Assembly: GCF_017744655.1 (NCBI RefSeq)
Contig: NZ_JAGIAW010000009.1
Location: forward strand, 62,001 to 126,000
Length of the DNA: 64,000 bases
Reading direction: 5' to 3'
Source: Devosia sp.
GTDB taxonomy: Bacteria > Pseudomonadota > Alphaproteobacteria > Rhizobiales > Devosiaceae
The notes below the pieces were generated by a model that ran no database searches, was not told the DNA's origin, and saw nothing but the letters and a program-made list of their open reading frames with translations. Below, in pieces: positions 59,076-64,000 of this stretch (position 1 is its first letter; each line of letters opens with the position of its first letter). Both the position numbers and the translations under genes were made by a program.

Positions 59076-60302
59076 TCAGGCGTCAGGGTGCTTGAACACC
59101 AAAGCAGCATTGGTGCCGCCAAAGCCGAAGGAGTTGGAGAGCACATAGCCGAGATCGACATTGTCGCGGCGCTGGCGAAGGATCGGCATGTCTTCGAAGG
59201 CGGGGTCGAGCACGTCGATATTGGCGCTTTCGGCGATGAAGCGGTTCTTCATCATCAGGATCGAATAGATCGATTCATGAACGCCCGTGGCGCCCTGGCT
59301 GTGGCCGGTCAGCGACTTGGTCGCCGAGATCGGCGGGCACTTGCCTTCATTGCCGAAAACGGCGCGCAGCGCCTCGATTTCCTTGAGGTCGCCCACCGGC
59401 GTGGAAGTGGCGTGCGGGTTGATGTAGTCGATTGGCGCCTTGATGTTTTTCAGCGCCATACGCATGCAGCGCTCGGCGCCTTCGCCCGAGGGCGCGACCA
59501 TGTCGACGCCATCGGAGGTCGCGCCATAACCGACCAGTTCAGCCCAGATCTTGGCGCCGCGCGCCTTGGCGTGTTCGTATTCTTCGAGCACCAGAACGCC
59601 GGCGCCGCCGGAAATCACAAAACCGTCGCGGGCCGCGTCGTAGCAGCGCGAGGCCTTGGCGGGGGTCTCATTGTAGTTCGAGCTCATGGCGCCCATAGCG
59701 TCAAAAAGATCGCTGAGGGTCCAGTCGAGGTCTTCGTGGCCACCGGCGAAGACAATGTCCTGCTTGCCGAGCATGATCTGCTCCATGGCATTGCCGATGC
59801 AATGCTTTGAGGTCGCGCAGGCCGCGGTGATGGAATAGTTGACGCCCTTGATGGCAAAGGCGGTCGCCAGGGTTGCAGAGGCCGTGGAGCCCATGGCCTT
59901 GGGCACGGCGAGCGGCCCGATGCGTTTTGGCGATTTCTTTTCGCGGGTGACGTCCGCGGCTTCGACAATGGTGCGGGTGGATGCACCGCCCGAACCCATG
60001 ACGATGCCGGTCATGGGATTGGAGATGTCGCTTTCTTCCAGGCCAGCGTCGGAAATGGCCTGCTGCATGGCAAGATAGTTCCAGGCCGCACCCTTGCCCA
60101 TGAAGCGGGTAACGCGGCGGTCGAGCAGTTCGAAGGGATCGAGACGCGGGTCGCCCTTGACCTGCGAGCGGAAGCCCAGCTCGGCATAATCTTCGGCAAA
60201 GACGATACCGGGCTTGGCCGAGCGCAGGCTTTCAGTGACTTCGTCGAGCGAGTTGCCGATCGAAGAAATGATACCCATGCCGGTTACCACTACTCGTCTC
60301 AT
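59076..60302 (-). CDS. fabB: Beta-ketoacyl-ACP synthase I
   Basis: Condensing enzyme that elongates unsaturated acyl-ACP chains, 408 residues. The Cys-His-His triad is visible: AACATSKHC near 168 (Cys), [11 protein letters not shown] near 303 (His), [12 protein letters not shown] near 335 (Lys and His). The C-terminal [12 protein letters not shown] is intact. ATG 60302 is preceded by GAGGA at four to five bases; the longer frame to 60338 is less likely. It lies 89 bases after fabA on the same strand, the usual fabA-fabB pair. Confidence 0.95.
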   Translation of the reverse strand: MRRVVVTGMGIISSIGNSLDEVTESLRSAKPGIVFAEDYAELGFRSQVKGDPRLDPFELLDRRVTRFMGKGAAWNYLAMQQAISDAGLEESDISNPMTGIVMGSGGASTRTIVEAADVTREKKSPKRIGPLAVPKAMGSTASATLATAFAIKGVNYSITAACATSKHCIGNAMEQIMLGKQDIVFAGGHEDLDWTLSDLFDAMGAMSSNYNETPAKASRCYDAARDGFVISGGAGVLVLEEYEHAKARGAKIWAELVGYGATSDGVDMVAPSGEGAERCMRMALKNIKAPIDYINPHATSTPVGDLKEIEALRAVFGNEGKCPPISATKSLTGHSQGATGVHESIYSILMMKNRFIAESANIDVLDPAFEDMPILRQRRDNVDLGYVLSNSFGFGGTNAALVFKHPDA

Positions 60303-60391
60303 AAAATCCTCGCTCTGGTCGTCTCGGGAAGTCGCCATGGGGCCGGGCGCTTCACCTATATAGTTGCAGTTCAGTACGGCATTAAGGCCGA

Positions 60392-60922
60392 TCAGGCGGT
60401 CTTCTGCTCGTGGAGCTGTGCATCGGTGAAGAGACCAACGCGCAGATCCTTGGCTTCGTAGATCAATTTCCCGTCAGCCTTGACCCAGCCATCGGCAATG
60501 CCAAGGGTCAGGCGCGAGCGCATGACGCGCTTGATGTCGATGCCGTATTCCACAAGCTTGACGTCATTGGTCACCTGGCCGGTGAACTTGATTTCGCCGC
60601 CAAGCGCGCGACCCTTGCCGGGCTGGCCGATCCAGCCGAGGAAGAAACCGGTCATCTGCCAGACGGCATCGAGGCCGAGGCAGCCGGGCATGACGGGATC
60701 GTCGATGAAGTGGCATTTGAAGAACCACAGATCGGGGTTCACATCGAGCTCGGCGCGCACAAGGCCCTTGCCGTAATCGCCGCCGGTTTCGTCGATATGA
60801 GTAATACGATCAAACATCAGCATAGGGGGCGCGGGCAGGCGCGCGTCCATCTGCCCGGGCAATTCACCCCGGCCGTGCGCCAAAAGCTCTTCAAAACCAA
60901 ATGCGTGTTGCCGGTCCGCCAT
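60392..60922 (-). CDS. fabA: 3-hydroxydecanoyl-ACP dehydratase/isomerase
   Basis: Introduces the cis double bond in bacterial unsaturated fatty acid synthesis. It has 176 residues, the expected size (about 171). The catalytic His is in [15 protein letters not shown] with [10 protein letters not shown], and [14 protein letters not shown] and the N-terminal [18 protein letters not shown] are family features. ATG 60922 has GGGGA at about six bases. It is divergent from irr; this irr-fabA-fabB order is conserved in Rhizobiales. Confidence 0.95.
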   Translation of the reverse strand: MADRQHAFGFEELLAHGRGELPGQMDARLPAPPMLMFDRITHIDETGGDYGKGLVRAELDVNPDLWFFKCHFIDDPVMPGCLGLDAVWQMTGFFLGWIGQPGKGRALGGEIKFTGQVTNDVKLVEYGIDIKRVMRSRLTLGIADGWVKADGKLIYEAKDLRVGLFTDAQLHEQKTA

Positions 60923-61108
60923 TACCATCCCCGCTAAGCTCAAGCCTTGTCTCGTATAGAGGAGCGGAAAAGGGGTCAAGACAGCCCAAGGAACAAGGCG
61001 CTAAACGGCACTCCGGCTGTGACAGTTCAGCGACTTGTTTCAAACCCCTGCCGCCACTATAACTAGAGCCATATTTTCTGGACCAATGAGACGAGTAGCA
61101 CTGGCCCA

Positions 61109-61552
61109 ATGACCGATTTTGACCTTGCCGACCGTCCCGCGTCCCACACGCCCTGCCTGACGGCAGTGTTGCGTATGGCCGGATTGCGGCCGACGCGGCA
61201 GCGCGTTGCGCTGGCCGAACTGCTATTTGGCGGCCCGCATCGCCATGTCAGCGCCGAGCAGTTGCATTCGGAGGCCAATGCCGCCGATGTGAACGTTTCG
61301 CTGGCGACGATCTACAATACGCTGCACCAGTTCCATGAAGCGGGGCTCCTCCGCGAAGTGGCGATCGATGCCTCGCGCTCCTACTTCGATACCGATACCT
61401 CGGACCACCACCATTTCTTTGTGGAAGACGAGCAGCGGATGATCGATATCCCGGCCTCTTCGGTCGAATTCAAGGCCCTGCCCCAGCCCCCCAAGGGCAT
61501 GGAAGTGGCTCACGTCGACGTGGTCATCCGCGTCCGCAAGGCGCCGGTCTGA
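61109..61552 (+). CDS. irr: Iron response regulator Irr (Fur family)
   Basis: Fur-superfamily regulator that senses haem status and represses haem-making and iron-costly genes under iron limitation. It has 147 residues: winged helix about 20-85 (LRPTRQRVALAELL and SLATIYNTLHQFHEAGLL) and a dimer domain with the His-rich DTSDHHHFF haem/metal site near 92-100. The N-terminal Cys-Pro haem regulatory motif of Bradyrhizobium Irr is absent, as in many rhizobial Irr proteins, although a single Cys (TPCL) is near residue 16. It is linked functionally to the haem locus at 37-43 kb. Confidence 0.9.
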   Translation: MTDFDLADRPASHTPCLTAVLRMAGLRPTRQRVALAELLFGGPHRHVSAEQLHSEANAADVNVSLATIYNTLHQFHEAGLLREVAIDASRSYFDTDTSDHHHFFVEDEQRMIDIPASSVEFKALPQPPKGMEVAHVDVVIRVRKAPV

Positions 61553-61586
61553 GGCGTTTGCCGCCACACAATATCAAAGTGAACGG

Positions 61587-61654
61587 TGTCATTCCCGCGA
61601 AAGCGGGAATCCCTTCTTTGCACTAACGAGATTCCCGCTTTCGCGGGAATGACG
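61587..61654. repeat. Intergenic inverted repeat, family A
   Basis: GTCATTCCCGCGAAAGCGGG and CCCGCTTTCGCGGGAATGAC, 21 bp apart. It is the most perfect copy in the window and nearly identical to 16857-16925. Confidence 0.88.
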
Positions 61655-61747
61655 CCGTGGGTGTGGCTGCTCCGTCGTGCACCCCGTGACAAAAGCCCCT
61701 GCTTTCCCCATATAGTGGGGCCCAGGAAACAGCGACAAAGGTGGTCG

Positions 61748-62584
61748 ATGCCCGAAAAGGTCAATCTCAATGCCTATTTCGAGCGAATCGGCTTTGCCGG
61801 TTCGATTGCTCCCACAATCCAGACTCTCGAACAGCTACATGCCCTGCATCCGGCTGTCATACCCTTCGAAAATGTCGCGCCGCTGATCGGCGAGCAGGTG
61901 ATGCTCGATCAGCAGAGCCTTGAGAAAAAGCTGCTTACAGACAAGCGCGGCGGCTTCTGTTTCGAGCACAATTTCCTGTTCATGCGCATCCTGCGCGACC
62001 TCGACTATGAAGTGCGGCCGCTACTGGCGCGGGTGATCTGGACCAATCCAGAAGCCGTTACCGCGCCGCCGAGCCATATGCTGCTGCTCATCGACATCAA
62101 GGGCGCCAATTACATCGCCGATGTCGGCTTTGGCGGGTTGAGCCTGACGGCACCGCTGCGCCTGCGCGCCGGCGCGGAACAGACAACGCCGCATGAAACC
62201 TTCCGCCTGACCGGCGGCGAACCCGAGTGGACGCTCGAAGTCAAAATCGGCGAAGAGTGGCGCGGGGTCTATGTGTTCACGACGGACGAAGCCCCGGAAG
62301 TCGAGCTTTGGGATATCAATCGCGATCTCTCGAGCAATCCCGCCTCGCCCTTCACGATGCAGCTGCGCGCCTCGCTCTCCCCGAGCGGGAAGCGGCTCAA
62401 GGTGCACAATGACCAGTTCACCGTGCAGCCGACCGGCGAAGAGGCGCAGAAGCGCACGCTGACATCGGTTGAAGAGATTCGCGCTGTTCTCACCGAAGAG
62501 CTGGGCCTGACCCTGCCCGAGAGCGAAAAGCTTGACGCCAAGCTGGCGGGGTTCTTGCCCCAGCCGACGGAAACGGCCGAGTAG
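61748..62584 (+). CDS. nat: Arylamine N-acetyltransferase
   Basis: Transfers an acetyl group from acetyl-CoA to aromatic amines or hydrazines. It has 278 residues. The Cys-His-Asp triad is present: RGGFCFEHN near 72, PPSHMLLLI near 110 and YIADVGFGG near 125. The opening LNAYFERIGF is typical. ATG 61748 was chosen because the frame upstream is translated repeat. It is probably a single gene or joined with the YdeI-like gene five bases on. Confidence 0.92.
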   Translation: MPEKVNLNAYFERIGFAGSIAPTIQTLEQLHALHPAVIPFENVAPLIGEQVMLDQQSLEKKLLTDKRGGFCFEHNFLFMRILRDLDYEVRPLLARVIWTNPEAVTAPPSHMLLLIDIKGANYIADVGFGGLSLTAPLRLRAGAEQTTPHETFRLTGGEPEWTLEVKIGEEWRGVYVFTTDEAPEVELWDINRDLSSNPASPFTMQLRASLSPSGKRLKVHNDQFTVQPTGEEAQKRTLTSVEEIRAVLTEELGLTLPESEKLDAKLAGFLPQPTETAE

Positions 62585-62588
62585 CACC

Positions 62589-63176
62589 ATGCCGCCCGTC
62601 GCCGTTCCGCCCGAGGCGTTGCGCGAGTTTCCCGATTTCCGGTCGTTTTACGATTGGCTCAAGCAGAACCACGACTCGGCGCCAGAGGTGTGGATCCGCA
62701 TCTTCAAGAAGGGTTCTGGCAAAGCGACGATCACGCCGGTGGAGGCGATCGACGCCATTTTGTGCTGGGGCTGGATCGATGGCATCCGCAAGGGCTGGGA
62801 TGACGAGAGCTTTGTGCAGCGCTATTGCCCGCGGCGCCCGAAATCGGTGTGGAGCCAGATCAATCGCGACAATGTCGCGCGGCTGACCGAGGCAGGGCTG
62901 ATGACGAAACACGGCCAGGCCCAGGTCGATCTCGCCAAGGGCGATGGTCGCTGGGACGCGGCGTACAAGACCACAATGGAGCCTCCCGAGGCGCTGCTTG
63001 CAGCGATCGCGGCCAATGCGGATGCGCAGAAAACCTATGACAGGCTGACAGCGCAGAACCGTTTCGCGCTGACCTTTCGCGTGCACAATCTCAAGACCGA
63101 GGCTGGCCGGAAGAAGAAGATCGCGAGCATGGTGGACATGCTGGCGCGGGGTGAGACGATCTATCCGCAGTCTTAG
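62589..63176 (+). CDS. YdeI/OmpD-associated family protein
   Basis: Cytosolic protein of 195 residues. The family phrases are SFYDWLKQNHDSAPEVWIRIFKKGSG, AIDAILCWGWIDGIRKGWD and QRYCPRRPKSVWSQIN with LTEAGLM. The C-terminal part is a basic helical segment (RVHNLKTEAGRKKKIASMVDML). ATG 62589 lies four bases after the NAT stop. Role unknown; members are often found with stress or resistance genes. Confidence 0.85.
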   Translation: MPPVAVPPEALREFPDFRSFYDWLKQNHDSAPEVWIRIFKKGSGKATITPVEAIDAILCWGWIDGIRKGWDDESFVQRYCPRRPKSVWSQINRDNVARLTEAGLMTKHGQAQVDLAKGDGRWDAAYKTTMEPPEALLAAIAANADAQKTYDRLTAQNRFALTFRVHNLKTEAGRKKKIASMVDMLARGETIYPQS

Positions 63177-63190
63177 GTCGGTGGGTGTCG

Positions 63191-63310
63191 ATCACCCCCT
63201 CCCGGCCTCCCCCATCGAGGGGGAGGTGCTGCATCCAATTTGCGGCACTATCTCGCCCAACCCACAAACTCTTCACCTCCCCTTGATGGGGGAGGCCGGG
63301 AGGGGGTGAC
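63191..63310. repeat. Intergenic inverted repeat, family D
   Basis: TCACCCCCTCCCGGCCTCCC with CCATCGAGGGGGAGGTG, and its inverted arm CACCTCCCCTTGATGGGGGA with GGCCGGGAGGGGGTGA, about 50 bp apart, between convergent genes. Confidence 0.85.
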
Positions 63311-63318
63311 TGCGGCGG

Positions 63319-63786
63319 TCAGGCGTTTTTGCCCTTGGCCGCCAGATCTTCTTCCAAAGACGCATTCCGCGCCTTCAGGGCCACCACGATGTCGGACAGA
63401 AAGCGTTCGATGACTTCCACATCGGCGCGCGAATAATCCGCCAGGACGGTTTCGCGCAGGCGCTGGGCGCTGCGGGAGAGCGGCAGCGCCATTTCCTCAG
63501 CGCCGGGGCCGACGCGCAGAAGAGTTGCGCGGCGGTCATTGGGATGCTGCTCGCGCAGCACATAGCCGTCTTTTTCCAGCCGGTTGATAAGAATCGCCGT
63601 GGCGCCCGAAGTCATGCCGAGGTGCCGGCCAAGCATCGTCGGCGTCGCATGGCCGTCCTGATCCCTGATGAAGCGAATGGCCATCATGTCGGACATGTTG
63701 ACGCCTGCTGCCGCGGAAAAGGCGCGGTAGCCTCGGCTCATTTCGTCGGTCAGTTCACGTACCAAGGGTTCGATCCGGTCTTGCAT
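63319..63786 (-). CDS. MarR-family transcriptional regulator
   Basis: Regulator of 155 residues. Winged helix-turn-helix about 45-110 (TPTMLGRHLGMTSGATAILI recognition region, wing with HPNDRRATLLRVG). ATG 63786 has a perfect GGAGG site. It is divergent from the gene starting at 63893 with a repeat-rich AT-rich gap, so it probably represses that gene and itself. The ligand is unknown. Confidence 0.88.
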   Translation of the reverse strand: MQDRIEPLVRELTDEMSRGYRAFSAAAGVNMSDMMAIRFIRDQDGHATPTMLGRHLGMTSGATAILINRLEKDGYVLREQHPNDRRATLLRVGPGAEEMALPLSRSAQRLRETVLADYSRADVEVIERFLSDIVVALKARNASLEEDLAAKGKNA

Positions 63787-63815
63787 GCTCCCTCCTTTAG
63801 CTGATTTTTGCTATT

Positions 63816-63842
63816 TTGCAAAGATACTTTCTTGCAAAGGTA
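63816..63842. promoter_or_regulatory. Direct repeat TTGCAAAG(A/G)TA, probable MarR operator
   Basis: TTGCAAAGATA (63816-63826) and TTGCAAAGGTA (63832-63842), 16 bp apart. The same stretch contains an inverted TACTTT / AAAGGTA pair. It lies in the divergent gap of the MarR gene. Confidence 0.5.
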
Positions 63843-63892
63843 TTTTTTCGGGACTAGATAGCTTCCAACATCAAGCAATCGAAGAAACCGAA

Positions 63893-64000
63893 ATGGCCAA
63901 GCTTTCTCCTATGACCGAAGGCGACATTCAAGCCGCCAACGCCGCTCGCGCCGAAACCCGGCCCAGCATTGTTCCGTCCGTGCCGGCCGAGGCGGAAACT
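63893..64000 (+). CDS. Start of an unidentified gene (cut by window end)
   Basis: Only 36 codons are visible (MAKLSPMTEGDIQAANAARA and on, rich in Ala and Pro). A GAAGAAA site precedes ATG 63893. Divergent MarR genes often control efflux pumps, and the polar opening could be the N-terminal tail of a transporter, but the visible part does not show it. Confidence 0.55.
   Translation, partial: MAKLSPMTEGDIQAANAARAETRPSIVPSVPAEAET

Overview
The window is about 60% GC and densely coded. It has no rRNA, tRNA, transposase, phage gene or CRISPR array that I could see. It looks like chromosome from a soil or plant-associated alphaproteobacterium of the order Hyphomicrobiales (Rhizobiales). Devosia or a close relative is my best guess. 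The evidence is an Irr-type Fur regulator divergent from fabA-fabB, a rhizobial-type hmuP/hmuSTUV haem locus, many sugar ABC importers of the CUT1 type, DUF1045/PhnM/PhnN, tiny membrane proteins of a rhizobial type, and abundant short intergenic palindromes.

Layout, left to right. (1) The 3' end of gabD. (2) An opgG/D-opgH-opgC operon for osmoregulated periplasmic glucans. (3) A LacI regulator divergent from an ABC sugar operon that encodes a GH38 alpha-mannosidase. (4) An amino-sugar locus: murQ and a divergent RpiR regulator, then a second ABC importer with nanE and a BadF/NAGK-type kinase. (5) tex, then a YbbA/YbbP-like lipoprotein/lipid-type ABC pair. (6) Small hypothetical genes, one behind a tandem CRP-like palindrome. 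(7) A DUF1045-phnM-phnN phosphonate remnant, glycerate 2-kinase, a VOC protein and a galactose/arabinose 1-dehydrogenase. (8) Haem uptake: a TonB receptor divergent from hmuP-S-T-U-V. (9) An HtrA-like protein lacking the catalytic triad, a DUF4260 protein and a RibD-C reductase. (10) Pyrimidine catabolism: rutR-like regulator, omega-aminotransferase, mmsA, beta-ureidopropionase, a DUF559 intruder, dihydropyrimidinase and an NMT1/THI5-type ABC importer. (11) A cluster of tiny membrane proteins. (12) fabB-fabA and irr, arylamine N-acetyltransferase, a YdeI-like protein, a MarR regulator and the start of a divergent gene.

How the genes work together. Three catabolic islands each combine an importer, enzymes and a local regulator. 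The best supported and most interesting is the amino-sugar island. A GGAAT-N5-ATTCC palindrome lies at the murQ promoter and overlaps the -10 of the distant ABC operon, tying murQ, the RpiR protein, the transporter, nanE and the kinase into one apparent regulon. This would be an ABC-plus-kinase alternative to PTS uptake of MurNAc. The pyrimidine island carries the full lower reductive pathway, from dihydropyrimidine to malonyl- or acetyl-CoA semialdehyde products. It has a RutR-like operator at its head and a near-consensus sigma-54 promoter in front of its transporter, which suggests nitrogen control. Intergenic space is largely filled by at least four families of short inverted repeats, one of which has been absorbed into the reading frame of the DUF559 gene.
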